Assembly (NCBI GenBank): GCA_022821985.1
Contig: JAJECP010000037.1
Location: 124,001-188,000, forward strand
Length of the DNA stretch: 64,000 bases
Direction: 5' to 3'
Source of the DNA: Acidimicrobiia bacterium
GTDB lineage: Bacteria > Actinomycetota > Acidimicrobiia > Acidimicrobiales > Poriferisodalaceae
Shown: positions 17,784 through 27,154 of the stretch, in pieces
Position numbering within the stretch: the first letter of the stretch is position 1
How the letters are laid out: the number at the start of each line of letters is the position of its first letter
Position numbers and translations under genes: made by a program
Notes under the pieces: model-generated
What the model was told of the DNA's origin: nothing
What the model saw: the letters and a program-made list of their open reading frames with translations, nothing else
The model's database searches: none

Positions 17784-19384
17784 GCCACCGCAGCTGGCGG
17801 GCTCGCCTCATTCTGGTCTCGCTGGCGGTGTTGACTCTCGTCGGGGCGGTCGCGACCGGTGCTTCAGCATTCGTGCTGCTGCAGCTCGGACGGATCGAAC
17901 GACACGAGCTGGCGGATGTGCTGACGTCCGCTCCCCAGCAGCCGGTGACCGCCGCCGATGTGTTGATCGATCAGTCGCGCACGGCCACAGCAAATCCCGA
18001 CGGTGCGACCGCAGCATACGGCGCGAGCAGCGACGAAGCGGGAACCGCGGATGACGGCGTCGCGTCAGTCAACGAACCGGGTGCCCTGTCGGACTCGTCG
18101 GACGCCCCAGACCGGTCCGCTGGTCAGCCGGTCCTGCCGGGCGGCCCGACCGGGGAGAACTACCTGCTCGTCGGTACCGACAGCCCACTGGGACTCGATG
18201 CCGACGATCCGCTGCGCGCCGGGCACTCGGACTACAACCGGCTCGCGGACGTCATCATGGTGATCCGCGTGCGCGACGATGGCACCGCGGCGATGTTGTC
18301 CATCCCGCGGGACTTGGCAGCCGAGATCGCCGACACGAGCGACATTGGCGGTACCGGCGTGATCGCCAAGATCAACAGCGCCTACAACCGCGATCGCACC
18401 ATGGCCGGGCGCGCCGCCCGCCTGATCGAGACTGTCGAGGAGAACCTCGACATCACCCTGCAGCACTTCGTGGAAGTGGATTTCGAGGCGTTCTTGCGGC
18501 TGGTGGACGCCGTCGGCGGCGTCGAGATGACATTCGACCGGCCGTTGCGTGATCAGCCGAAAGAGAACGCCACCGATCCGACCGACAGCCGCAGCGGATT
18601 CGTGACGGCGGCAGGCACCCATCTCCTCGACGGCCGGCAGGCGCTCGCATACGTTCGCAGCCGCCATCTCGAAGCACAGCTGCCTGACGGGACCTGGCAG
18701 CAGCACGGTGCCTGGAACGATCTCGCCCGCACCGACCGCCAGCGGGCATTCTTGCGAACTGCCGTTGCGCAAGTCGCGCCCGCGTTGCTGGACAACCCGA
18801 TCCGCTTGCTCGCGGTGCTGGACATCGCAGCCGATCACCTGTCCACCTCCGACACGCTGAGCGTGGTGAACGACGGCCGCAGACTCGTCGGCAGATTCAT
18901 GGGAGTCGATGTCGATGCCGATGTCGAGGACTACAAGCTCCGGGTCGTGGACGTGCATGAACCGGTGCGATGGTCGCTCGGACTCGATCCGCAACGCACC
19001 GAGCACAATCAACGCGTCCTGGATGTCTTCCGGGGAATCGGTTGGGACGACATCGTCGAGTCGCGCGTGAAGGTGCAGGTCACCGGGACGGCGCGGCGCC
19101 AGGTGGCTGCGGAGCTGAATGAGCTTGGATTCAATGCTGCGGCAGCAGGGCCGGTGCCCGAGGGCACCTCGCATGTTCCGGAGGCCACCGTCGTCTATCT
19201 GGCCCCGCAGGGACGGCTCGCGGCCGGCCTGCTGGCCAGTCACCTGGTGCCTGTGCCAGACTTCGCCGGCCATGCCGAGCTTGACGCAACCACGGTGATC
19301 CTGCACGTCGGCGATGAACCGCCTCGCATCGATCCCGGCTACCGGAGAGTCGACGTGCCGTCGGCCGACCAGCTGACGCCATGA
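17780..19384 (+). CDS. LytR-CpsA-Psr (LCP) family protein
   Basis: A 534-residue membrane-anchored enzyme likely attaching polysaccharide from polyprenyl-pyrophosphate to peptidoglycan. One N-terminal membrane span (about 10-34) is followed by a low-complexity linker and the LCP domain (about 125-290) with YLLVGTDSP, LADVIMVIRV, SIPRDL and KINSAYN. A LytR_C-like domain follows near 410-505. It overlaps lpdA by GTGA and ugd by ATGA. Its translational coupling to UDP-glucose dehydrogenase links it to envelope polysaccharide assembly. Confidence 0.9.
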   Translation: MSHRSWRARLILVSLAVLTLVGAVATGASAFVLLQLGRIERHELADVLTSAPQQPVTAADVLIDQSRTATANPDGATAAYGASSDEAGTADDGVASVNEPGALSDSSDAPDRSAGQPVLPGGPTGENYLLVGTDSPLGLDADDPLRAGHSDYNRLADVIMVIRVRDDGTAAMLSIPRDLAAEIADTSDIGGTGVIAKINSAYNRDRTMAGRAARLIETVEENLDITLQHFVEVDFEAFLRLVDAVGGVEMTFDRPLRDQPKENATDPTDSRSGFVTAAGTHLLDGRQALAYVRSRHLEAQLPDGTWQQHGAWNDLARTDRQRAFLRTAVAQVAPALLDNPIRLLAVLDIAADHLSTSDTLSVVNDGRRLVGRFMGVDVDADVEDYKLRVVDVHEPVRWSLGLDPQRTEHNQRVLDVFRGIGWDDIVESRVKVQVTGTARRQVAAELNELGFNAAAAGPVPEGTSHVPEATVVYLAPQGRLAAGLLASHLVPVPDFAGHAELDATTVILHVGDEPPRIDPGYRRVDVPSADQLTP

Positions 19385-20754
19385 GCGGCACGTCACCCGA
19401 GAACCGCATCCTCGTCATCGGCGCGGGCTACGTCGGACTCACGACGGCCGCGTGCTTCGCCCACCTCGGCCACGACGTCATCTGCGCAGACATCGACCGG
19501 GCCAAGGTGGCGTCGTTGTCTGCCGGCGTGGTGCCGATTCGCGAAGCCGATCTTGATCGACTCGTCGCCGAGGGCATCGCCGAGCGGCGCCTCCGGTTCG
19601 TGATCTCGGCCGAAGCTGTTGCGGCCACGTGCGACTTCGTCTTCGTCTGCGTGCCGACTCCGCTGCGTGCCGATGGCGAGACTGAGCTCAGCTACATGCT
19701 GGCGGCACTCGATTCGGTGGCACCGCGGCTGCAGCCGGGCTCGGTGGTGGTGACGAAGTCGACGGTGCCAGTCGGAACGGCGCCGAAAATTGCAGCGGCG
19801 CTCGGGCGCACCGATGTGGCGCTGGCGTCGAATCCCGAGTTCCTACGGGAAGGCTCGGCGGTGGCCGATTTCCTGTCTCCCGATCGGATCGTCATCGGCG
19901 CCGATGACCACTCGGTGGCACGCCGGGTCGCGGCGCTCTATGCCGGAGTGGAAGCGCCGGTGATCCTCAGCGATCCCACATCGGCCGAGACCGTCAAGTA
20001 CGCGGCAAACGCGTTTCTGGCCGCCAAGGTCTCGTTCGTGAATGCGCTCGCAGCCGTGTGCGAGGCAGTCGGCGCCGATGTCGACACAGTTCTTGCCGGG
20101 GTGGGCACCGATCACCGCATCGGCTCTGCATACCTGCAACCCGGACCGGGCTGGGGCGGCTCGTGCTTGCCAAAGGACACCCGTGCGCTGGTGTCGGTCG
20201 CCAACGACGCCGGTTACGTCTTTGACCTGCTCGAAGGCGTCATCGCTGTCAACGAGCAGCAGCTCGACCGGGTGGTTGCGAAGGTGGCGCGGATGGTCGT
20301 GGGCGAACCCGGCGGGGTGACGGAGCCGGATGCCGGCAGCGGAGCCTCGGGATCTGTTGACCTTGACGGCGTCACCGTGGCTGTGATGGGCCTCACCTTC
20401 AAAGCCGGCACCGACGACCTGCGCGGCTCTCCCGCACTGCGGGTTGCCGAGCGGCTTGGTGCGTCGGGCGCGCGCCTCGTGGCGTACGACCCGGCGCTGG
20501 TCAACCTCGACGACCGTCCTGATATCGCTTCGCAGCTGCCAGCGGCCCTGCACGTCCGCGGCTCGGCGTTCGAGGCCCTGCATGGCGCCGATGTGGCCGT
20601 CGTGCTCACAGAGTGGCCTGAGTTCGCAACCCTCGACTGGGAGCGGGCCGCGTCGCAGATGGCGGCGGCGCGCGTCGTGGACGCACGCAACTTGCTCGAC
20701 GCCAACCAGCTACGCGACGCCGGCTTCACCTACGAGGGCCTCGGCCGCCGCTAA
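19381..20754 (+). CDS. ugd: UDP-glucose 6-dehydrogenase
   Basis: A 457-residue enzyme that oxidises UDP-glucose to UDP-glucuronate (UDP-mannose-type substrates are possible in this family). The NAD motif GAGYVGLTTAACFAHLG is at the N terminus, NPEFLREGSAVADF near 150, and the catalytic cysteine is C262 in GWGGSCLPKDT. The C-terminal domain contains GLTFKAGTDDLRGSPAL. It is coupled to the LCP gene by a 4-base overlap. The product would be a uronic-acid donor for surface polymers. Confidence 0.94.
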   Translation: MSGTSPENRILVIGAGYVGLTTAACFAHLGHDVICADIDRAKVASLSAGVVPIREADLDRLVAEGIAERRLRFVISAEAVAATCDFVFVCVPTPLRADGETELSYMLAALDSVAPRLQPGSVVVTKSTVPVGTAPKIAAALGRTDVALASNPEFLREGSAVADFLSPDRIVIGADDHSVARRVAALYAGVEAPVILSDPTSAETVKYAANAFLAAKVSFVNALAAVCEAVGADVDTVLAGVGTDHRIGSAYLQPGPGWGGSCLPKDTRALVSVANDAGYVFDLLEGVIAVNEQQLDRVVAKVARMVVGEPGGVTEPDAGSGASGSVDLDGVTVAVMGLTFKAGTDDLRGSPALRVAERLGASGARLVAYDPALVNLDDRPDIASQLPAALHVRGSAFEALHGADVAVVLTEWPEFATLDWERAASQMAAARVVDARNLLDANQLRDAGFTYEGLGRR

Positions 20755-20778
20755 CCGCCCGAGAACGCACTGATGCCG

Positions 20779-20938
20779 TAGCTGCGGGGGCGGCAGGGAA
20801 CTCTGCGACGTTGCGACCGGTTCCCGATCAGGACGACGGTGGTGTGTCGGGGCAGTTGAGCAAGAAGTGCGGCAGGGTGCTGATCTCTCGCCTGCTGGAT
20901 CGCTGGGAGCAGAGGGTCCTGCCGCCCCCGCAGCGGGC
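20779..20938. repeat. Palindromic intergenic repeat, copy A (with 74-bp insert)
   Basis: Terminal arms at 20781-20797 and 20918-20934 are perfect 17-bp inverted repeats. The left 42 bases match the reverse complement of copy B (46291-46376) at 37 positions, and the right 45 bases match at 38. Copy A has 74 extra bases (20820-20893) between the two matching blocks. It sits between ugd and the membrane protein gene, with no coding content recognised. Confidence 0.75.
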
Positions 20939-20962
20939 GCACCCATCAGCCGCGAGCGCCGG

Positions 20963-20968
20963 TAGCTT
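20963..20968 (+). promoter_or_regulatory. -10 element of the His-motif membrane protein gene
   Basis: TAGCTT lies 10 bases before the ATG at 20979, giving a leader of a few bases at most. It supports this start over earlier in-frame codons inside the repeat. Confidence 0.4.
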
Positions 20969-20978
20969 GTCGCCCCGT

Positions 20979-21803
20979 ATGGCGAGATCAGCCGCTGCCA
21001 AGAAGGTTGCCAAAGCAGCGAGCGCCGGCGGAAGCGGCAGGAGCTTTCGACCCCGGCGCGACATCCTATTCCCGGCGGCGATGCTGCTCGTGGTCCTCCT
21101 GGGTGTCGTGCTGATCCTGGTGGCCCGCAACGAGCGGTCTTCGAATGCGCCGGCAGGCCCGCCGCGCCTCGGAGATCACTGGCACTCGCTCTACGCGATC
21201 TACGACTGCGACGAGTTCATCCTCGACGTGTATCCCAACGATGTCGACGACCAGTCGGGCATCCACACGCACGGTGACGGGCTGATCCACATCCATCCGT
21301 TCCACACCGGCGTGACGGGCCAGTTCGCCACCGTGGGTGCGTTCATGCGCGAGATCGAGTTCGAGCTCACCGACTCGAGGATCGAGCTGCCCGACGGGAC
21401 GATTCTGGACGAGTCGGGCGAGGGCTGTGCATCGCCGGATCCCGACAGCGACGATCCCGACATCGCCGAACCGGGCGCAGAACTGCGGATCATGCGCTGG
21501 GAGACCTTGCAGGCGGAGAAGGCGCTGGCGTTCACCGAGGATTTGCGCGATGTGCGCTTCCTCGATGATGGCCAGATCTTCGTGTTCGCATTCGTCCACC
21601 CGAGCATCGAGAATGCGGACGTTCCGCGACCCGACGACGCATTCCTGCGCGCCTACCTCAATCTGCCGCCCGAGGATCAGCCGCTGATCGACGGTTCGAC
21701 CGAAGAGGGACCGGTGCTCGACGACGGCAGCGAGAGCGAGCCAGCCGACGGCGACCTCCCTGCCACATCGGAGCCCTCGGAGACTTCCGAGCCTGCTGAG
21801 TGA
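20979..21803 (+). CDS. Membrane-anchored protein with HTHGDGLIHIHP motif, function unknown
   Basis: A 274-residue protein: a basic N terminus, one span at about 29-49, an extracellular domain, and an acidic serine/proline-rich tail. The domain contains GDHWHSLYAIYDCDEF, then IHTHGDGLIHIHPFHTG with six histidines in 17 residues, and C-terminal segments rich in acidic residues. The clustered histidines suggest metal binding, which is inference only. I recall the His motif from other actinobacterial membrane proteins without an assigned function. Its stop overlaps the GTG of the pyrophosphorylase gene (GTGA). Confidence 0.7.
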   Translation: MARSAAAKKVAKAASAGGSGRSFRPRRDILFPAAMLLVVLLGVVLILVARNERSSNAPAGPPRLGDHWHSLYAIYDCDEFILDVYPNDVDDQSGIHTHGDGLIHIHPFHTGVTGQFATVGAFMREIEFELTDSRIELPDGTILDESGEGCASPDPDSDDPDIAEPGAELRIMRWETLQAEKALAFTEDLRDVRFLDDGQIFVFAFVHPSIENADVPRPDDAFLRAYLNLPPEDQPLIDGSTEEGPVLDDGSESEPADGDLPATSEPSETSEPAE

Positions 21804-22852
21804 AGGCGATTCTGCTGCTGGGTGGCTTCGGCACCCGGCTGCGCCCGCTGACCAACGACACTCCCAAGCAGATGCTGCCGGTGTGCGGGCGGCCGATGAT
21901 CGAGTGGGTCTGCGAGCACGTGCACCGGCACGGGATCGAAGAGATCGTGCTCTCGTTGGGCTACCGGGCCGAGGCGTTTACCGCGGCCTACCCACACGGT
22001 CGTATCGGGCGGCTCGCGTATCAGGTGGCTGTCGAGCCCGACCCGCGCGGCACCGCGGGAGCTGTGCGGTTTGCCGCGGAGGCCAGCGACATCACGGGCA
22101 CCTTCCTGGTGCTCAATGGCGACGTGCTGACCGACCTCGACATGGGCGCCTTAGTGCGCCGTCATACGAGCTCAGGAGCCGAAGCCACCATCGCGCTGCA
22201 GCCGGTTGCCGATCCGTCGCCATACGGCCTCGTGGTGGCCGACCGGTCGGGCCGGGTGCTGTCGTTTTCAGAAAAGCCGGAAGCGGGTTCTGCCCCCGCA
22301 GCGCTGTCGAGCGGCGGTGATCGGCCCACGATCAGCGCCGGTACTTACGTGCTGAGCTCCGCGGTGCTCGATCGCATCGCGCCCGACCAGCCAGTCTCCA
22401 TCGAACGGGAGATCTTCCCCCAGATCGTCGCGGACGGGGCGCTGGCAGCGCTGGTTGATGACACCTACTGGCTCGACACGGGCACGCCGCAGCAATACCT
22501 CGCTGCCAACCTCGACGTTCTCGCGGGCCGACGCGCCGCTGCCCGGGTTATCGACGGCATCGCTGCGGCGTCGGACGGCGTTCATCCCGAGGCGCAGATA
22601 CGCACGTCAGTCGTCGGCCACGGGTGCGAGATCGGACCTGGCGCAGTCGTGCAGCGATCAGTCGTCGGCGACGGCTGCCGCATCGCCGCCGGCGCCATCG
22701 TGGTCGATTCGGTGCTCGGCGCGGGCGCTGCCGTGGGAGCCGGGGCGACGCTCTGCGACTGCTCGGTGGTGGGCAGCGGCGAGCAGGTCGCCCCAGGCAC
22801 CGTGCTGCGCGCACAGCGCCGACCGTCGCCCGAGCCGGTATCTGGCAGCTAG
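21800..22852 (+). CDS. Mannose-1-phosphate guanylyltransferase-type NDP-sugar pyrophosphorylase
   Basis: A 350-residue nucleotidyltransferase. The signature AILLLGGFGTRLRPLT and substrate loop TPKQMLPVCGRPMIEW are at the N terminus, and NGDVLTDLD supplies the metal site near 112. The last 90 residues show hexapeptide-type repeats of a left-handed beta helix. GDP-mannose synthesis is preferred because a GDP-mannose dehydratase lies 3 kb downstream and phosphomannomutase is in the same window, but glucose-1-phosphate specificity cannot be excluded. The GTG start overlaps the previous stop. It converges with cofE, overlapping by 4 bases. Confidence 0.85.
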   Translation: MKAILLLGGFGTRLRPLTNDTPKQMLPVCGRPMIEWVCEHVHRHGIEEIVLSLGYRAEAFTAAYPHGRIGRLAYQVAVEPDPRGTAGAVRFAAEASDITGTFLVLNGDVLTDLDMGALVRRHTSSGAEATIALQPVADPSPYGLVVADRSGRVLSFSEKPEAGSAPAALSSGGDRPTISAGTYVLSSAVLDRIAPDQPVSIEREIFPQIVADGALAALVDDTYWLDTGTPQQYLAANLDVLAGRRAAARVIDGIAAASDGVHPEAQIRTSVVGHGCEIGPGAVVQRSVVGDGCRIAAGAIVVDSVLGAGAAVGAGATLCDCSVVGSGEQVAPGTVLRAQRRPSPEPVSGS

Positions 22853-23559
22853 CGGAACAGGTCCTCGGCGGGATCCCTGATGATCTCCGAGCGCACCGAG
22901 GCACGGCGCAGCCAACTCGGATCGACCCCGCGCACGATCGCGACCGGCACACCCCTCGCCTTGCCGCACACCAAATCGGCAGCAGAGGCGATCTCGTCGG
23001 CCACGCACACCTCGGTGACCATCAGCTCCCGCCCAAGTGCGTCGGCAGTGCCCTTCAGGTCGACGACGGCGGCGATGCCCGCACAGCCGATGGCCACGTC
23101 GGTGACGCCGCGTCGCCAGGGCCGTCCGAACGTGTCGGAGATGATCACACCGACGGTGCAGCCCGACAGCGCCCGGATGCGGTCACGGATCTTGTTGGCG
23201 GAGCGGTCGCTGTCATCGGGCAGCAACGCGGCGTAGCCCCGTTCGACATTGGACAGATCGATTCCCGCGTTGGCGCAGATGAATCCATGCTTGGTCTCGC
23301 TGATGATGAGGTCGCCGCGCCGGCGCAGGATGCGGACTGACTCACGCTCGACCAGCGGTTTGTGGGACAGCGGGTCGTTGGGGTCGATCTGCTCCATGGC
23401 GCCCTCGGCCTTGGAGACGATCTTCTGCGTCACCACGAGCACGTCGCCATTTTGCAGACCGGCGGGCGACGCCTCGCAGGCGTTCGCGATGACGGCTCCG
23501 AGATCGGCCCCGAGCGTGATCTCGCCGATGCCTTCGAGCGGATGCAATTCGATGGTCAT
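22849..23559 (-). CDS. cofE: Coenzyme F420-0:L-glutamate ligase, single-domain
   Basis: A 236-residue ligase adding glutamates to F420-0. GDVLVVTQKIVSKAEG near 38, LISETKHGFICANAGID near 86 and ISDTFGRPWRRGVTDVAIG near 140 are characteristic. Mycobacterial FbiB carries a C-terminal FMN nitroreductase-like domain; this protein ends before it, as in archaeal CofE. Its start overlaps the cofD stop by 4 bases, so the two are coupled. Confidence 0.93.
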   Translation of the reverse strand: MTIELHPLEGIGEITLGADLGAVIANACEASPAGLQNGDVLVVTQKIVSKAEGAMEQIDPNDPLSHKPLVERESVRILRRRGDLIISETKHGFICANAGIDLSNVERGYAALLPDDSDRSANKIRDRIRALSGCTVGVIISDTFGRPWRRGVTDVAIGCAGIAAVVDLKGTADALGRELMVTEVCVADEIASAADLVCGKARGVPVAIVRGVDPSWLRRASVRSEIIRDPAEDLFR

Positions 23560-24527
23560 GTGTTTTCCCTTGCGACTGCGGCTTCCAACGTCGCCTGGGC
23601 CAGCCCAGCCGCACGGTCCGGATCGGCCATGATCGTGTCGGTCACTACCGGTGTCATCCCCGCTTGGGCTACAGCGGGAGCGAGTTCGGCGTCGGCGTGG
23701 TCGATCACCAGCGTGCCCGCGAATCCGGTATAGAGCCGCGCCACGCCCACGACACTGGGCTCGTGGCCCAGCTCACGCATCATTGCGCCGGCAGGCCCCT
23801 TGATCGACGCGCCGCCCACGATGGGCGATACGGCGACAACGCTGTCCCGCCGGCTGCGTAGCGTCTCGCGCACCTGTGGCACGTCGATGACGGGTCCGAT
23901 CGAGACGAACGGGTTCGACGGCGCGACCACCACGGTGCCGGCGTTGCTCAGGGCGTCCAGCACGCCCGGCGCCGGCTTGGCCGACTCGATGCCTGCGAAT
24001 CGAACCGAGCGCACGGCGATGCCGTGCTGGTGGGCGACGAAGTAGTCCTGGAAGTCGATCTCGGTTGCTCCGTCGGGCTCAGCCGGCGTGATGCGAGTGG
24101 CGATGGGGTCGTCGCTGACCGGTAGCAACGTCAGCTCCAGCCCGAAGCTGGCAGCGATCTCGCCGGTCACTTGAGACAGGCCTGCACCCTCGCTGCGTCG
24201 CTGCGTACGGAACAGATGCAGTGCAAGGTCGAGGTCGCCGAGCTTGAACCAGTCCTGCCCGCCGAGCCGTCCCAGCTCGGTGAGTACACGCCAGGTCTCG
24301 CCGGCCCGGCCCCATCCGGTCTCGGGATTGATCTGCTCAGCGAGCGTGTAGGTGACCGTGTCGAGATCGGGGCTGATGTTGAGGCCGTGCAGCGTGAAGT
24401 CGTCGCCGACGTTCACGATTGCGGTGACATCGGCGGGCTGGCAGACGCGCAGCAGTCCGCGGAGGAACCGGGCGGCGCCGACACCTCCGGCCAGCACGGC
24501 AACGGTTGATGGGCGACCGGCGATCAT
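23556..24527 (-). CDS. cofD: 2-phospho-L-lactate / phosphoenolpyruvyl transferase of F420 biosynthesis
   Basis: A 323-residue CofD/FbiA enzyme that transfers the phosphoenolpyruvate- or phospholactate-GMP moiety to Fo. VAVLAGGVGAARFLRGL at the N terminus, VNVGDDFTLHGLNISPDLDT and VAPSNPFVSIGPV are typical. The start at MIAGRPS gives family length; the longer open frame upstream is antisense to, or overlaps, the CwbR2 gene. The gene runs cofD-cofE with a 4-base overlap and begins 3 bases inside the end of the CwbR2 gene. Fo synthase and the guanylyltransferase CofC/FbiD are not in the window. Confidence 0.93.
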   Translation of the reverse strand: MIAGRPSTVAVLAGGVGAARFLRGLLRVCQPADVTAIVNVGDDFTLHGLNISPDLDTVTYTLAEQINPETGWGRAGETWRVLTELGRLGGQDWFKLGDLDLALHLFRTQRRSEGAGLSQVTGEIAASFGLELTLLPVSDDPIATRITPAEPDGATEIDFQDYFVAHQHGIAVRSVRFAGIESAKPAPGVLDALSNAGTVVVAPSNPFVSIGPVIDVPQVRETLRSRRDSVVAVSPIVGGASIKGPAGAMMRELGHEPSVVGVARLYTGFAGTLVIDHADAELAPAVAQAGMTPVVTDTIMADPDRAAGLAQATLEAAVARENT

Positions 24528-26029
24528 GCCGACGCAGACCCGGGTGGGCAGTCTGGCGAGGCGGTGTTCGCGGGCTGGCTGGCGGCGAGCGAGACAGCAG
24601 CGGCACGGTGTCTGCGGCTGGTGCTGCCCGGAGCTGACGGCGCAGCGACCCTCACCGCATCTGACGGGGTTGCGTAGCTGCTCGGGCTCCACACCTCGTA
24701 GCTGCTGCCGTCGGCGCGTACCTGTACCTCGTACAGGGCAGTGTTCTGGAGTCCCGAGATGGTTGTGGGCGAACCGACATTGCGCATCGTGATCCATTGG
24801 CCTCCGACGGGCCGGTACCTGATCCGGTAGCCGGACGGAGCGCTGCTGCCGACCGTTGCCGGAGCGTTCCAGCTGACTTCGAGGGCACCGTTGAGCGGTT
24901 GCACCGTCACGTCACGCGGCACGCCGGGTGCGTCCGTGCGGGGATCGCACTCACGGTCGAGTCCTCTCAACGCATCGGCTGCTGCGGCCGGCGCGGAATC
25001 GGGCACCGCAGCGGTGCCGCCGAGGATCGTGAGCTGCACGGCGCCTGCATCGGGAACCGGGCCTGCCAAGAATCGGCGCGTCGCATCGGGCAGTACCGGC
25101 TCCGACAGCAGCAGCGGTGCCCGCCGCAGACCCAGCAGCGCGCCGCCGACCAGCGCGTCAGGGAAGTTCCGTCCGTCTGCAAGGCCGAACTCATCGGACC
25201 CGAAGCAGCGGGCGGCGAGCGACTCGGCGATCTCGACAGCGGTCTCGAAGCGGTCGCGTCCCCACAGGCGCACGACCCTGATGCCGAGGGCGGAGATCTC
25301 CGTCTCGACCGAGGCCGAGACCGCTGCCGTTCCGCCGGCAATCACCACCTGTTCGATGGCGAAGTCGACGAAGTAGCTCCTGACCGAAGCCGGCAGCCGG
25401 TCGGGCTCGGTGAGCAGCACGGGGTTTGGGCCCGAATAGGCGAGCGGCGACAACGCCAGGGCATCGGCGAACTTCTCCCCGGTCGCCAGCAAGGCGGTGC
25501 GGTGCCCGTCACCGCAGTACCCGCCGATGGTGCCGGCGTCGATCTCGCGGGCGGTGTTGGCCACGGTCTGGTAGCGGTCGGAACCGCTCAGCCGCTCAGG
25601 TTTGCCGCTGATCAACTCGGCCAGCGCATCCTCGACATCGTCAGAGATGGCAGTGGTGCCGCCGACGATGATGAGGTCGCCGATCCGGTGCCGCTGGATG
25701 AAGCTGCGCGTTGCTGGGTGCAGCGCATCGGGTGGCGACAGCAGGATCGGCGCGCTGCGCATGCGTGCCAGCGGGGTGGCCGCCAGCGCGTCGGCGAAGG
25801 TCTCGCCGGAGGCCACGATGGCTGTGTCGATGGGCCCGGCAGCGGCAGCGTATTCCTCCGCTATCTGTGCCGCCGTCTCGTAGCGGTCGGCGCCCCACAG
25901 CCGGTCCGAATCGACACGGGAGGCGGCTCCCGCTGTGTAGCCGATCCCGACTACCGCAGTCGCGGCCAGCAGCACTGCCGCCGCTGCACGCAACGGGCGA
26001 ACCCAGCCGTAATGCGGGCGGCGTGCCAT
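24524..26029 (-). CDS. Secreted CwbR2-repeat protein with fibronectin type III domain
   Basis: A 501-residue exported protein. A signal/anchor segment at about 12-36 is followed by three cell-wall-binding type 2 repeats whose starts read RLWGADRYETA, RLSGSDRYQTV and RLWGRDRFETA, spaced about 100 residues apart. A fibronectin type III domain (about 370-465) begins after GVPRDVTVQ. The C terminus is low-complexity. The ATG at 26029 is 7 bases from TACGGT. The likely role is wall-associated binding or adhesion. Its end overlaps the cofD start. Confidence 0.85.
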   Translation of the reverse strand: MARRPHYGWVRPLRAAAAVLLAATAVVGIGYTAGAASRVDSDRLWGADRYETAAQIAEEYAAAAGPIDTAIVASGETFADALAATPLARMRSAPILLSPPDALHPATRSFIQRHRIGDLIIVGGTTAISDDVEDALAELISGKPERLSGSDRYQTVANTAREIDAGTIGGYCGDGHRTALLATGEKFADALALSPLAYSGPNPVLLTEPDRLPASVRSYFVDFAIEQVVIAGGTAAVSASVETEISALGIRVVRLWGRDRFETAVEIAESLAARCFGSDEFGLADGRNFPDALVGGALLGLRRAPLLLSEPVLPDATRRFLAGPVPDAGAVQLTILGGTAAVPDSAPAAAADALRGLDRECDPRTDAPGVPRDVTVQPLNGALEVSWNAPATVGSSAPSGYRIRYRPVGGQWITMRNVGSPTTISGLQNTALYEVQVRADGSSYEVWSPSSYATPSDAVRVAAPSAPGSTSRRHRAAAVSLAASQPANTASPDCPPGSASA

Positions 26030-26036
26030 CCGCGGC

Positions 26037-26042
26037 ACCGTA
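26037..26042 (-). promoter_or_regulatory. Leaderless -10 element of the CwbR2 gene
   Basis: TACGGT on the minus strand lies 7 bases before the ATG at 26029. It favours that ATG over the GTG three codons upstream. Confidence 0.45.
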
Positions 26043-26173
26043 CCGGAACCCGCCGTCCATACGGGTGAGGCCTGCGATGAATCTGGATGCTGACTTCACA
26101 GCATTGGCGGTGACCCGTACCCTGAACTGCGCCCCACACGCGTGCCCTGCAATCGGAGAACCGGAGCTGACCC

Positions 26174-27154
26174 GTGCCGACGGCCCTCATCACCGGAATC
26201 ACCGGCCAGGACGGCCAGTACCTAGCCGAGCACCTGCACGGCGAGGGATACCGGGTGGTCGGGCTGATCACCGGTCAGCGCAATCCGCGATCGGAGACGA
26301 TGGCGGCCGATCTGCCCTACGTCGAACTCGTGCCGGGTGACCTCGCAGATCTGGCGTCGCTCATCGCGGCACTCGAGTACACCCAACCCGACGAGGTATA
26401 CAACCTCGGCGCAATCAGCTTCGTGGCGCTGTCGTTCAAGCAGCCTGAGCTGACAGCCAACGTCACCGGTCTGGGCGTACTGCGACTGCTGGAGGCCGTC
26501 CGGCTCGTGGGCGGTGTGAACAACCCGATCCGCTTCTACCAGGCCTCCTCCAGCGAGATGTTCGGCAAGGTGCGCGAGACGCCCCAGAACGAGCTGACGC
26601 CACTGCACCCGCGCAGCCCGTACGGCTCGGCCAAGGTGTTCGGGCACAACACCACTGTGAACTACCGCGAGAGCTACGGGCTGTACGCCTGCAGCGGCAT
26701 CCTGTTCAATCACGAGTCGCCCCGGCGCGGCCTCGAATTCGTGACTCGCAAGGTCACCAACGCCGTCGCACGCATCAAGCTCGGCCTGCAGGACGAGGTG
26801 GCACTTGGGAACCTCGACGCCAAACGCGACTGGGGTTTCGCAGGTGACTACGTGCGGGCGATGCATCTCATGCTGTCCCAACCCGAACCCGACGACTTCG
26901 TCATCGCGACCGGCCAGACGCACGCAGTGCGCGACTTCGTGCAGCTCGCCTTCGCGGCAGCGGGCATCGACGACTGGGAGCGTTACGTGCGGATCGATCC
27001 CCGGTTCTTCCGGCCAGCGGAGGTCGACCTGCTGGTCGGCGATGCATCCAAGGCTGCACGTGTGCTGGGTTGGGTGCCCCAGATGTCATTCGAAGAACTG
27101 GTGACGTCGATGGTCACGAGCGACATCGAGATCGAGCGGCGCAAGCTGAAGTGA
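26174..27154 (+). CDS. gmd: GDP-mannose 4,6-dehydratase
   Basis: A 326-residue short-chain dehydrogenase-fold enzyme converting GDP-mannose to GDP-4-keto-6-deoxymannose, a precursor of rhamnose- or fucose-type sugars. [16 protein letters not shown] binds [12 protein letters not shown] and YGSAKVFGH supply the catalytic Ser/Glu and YxxxK, and NHESPRRG is a family marker. It is slightly shorter than many homologues. GTG 26174 has GGAG 7 bases upstream. It overlaps the SpoIID-type gene by GTGA if that gene starts at 27151. Confidence 0.93.
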   Translation: MPTALITGITGQDGQYLAEHLHGEGYRVVGLITGQRNPRSETMAADLPYVELVPGDLADLASLIAALEYTQPDEVYNLGAISFVALSFKQPELTANVTGLGVLRLLEAVRLVGGVNNPIRFYQASSSEMFGKVRETPQNELTPLHPRSPYGSAKVFGHNTTVNYRESYGLYACSGILFNHESPRRGLEFVTRKVTNAVARIKLGLQDEVALGNLDAKRDWGFAGDYVRAMHLMLSQPEPDDFVIATGQTHAVRDFVQLAFAAAGIDDWERYVRIDPRFFRPAEVDLLVGDASKAARVLGWVPQMSFEELVTSMVTSDIEIERRKLK

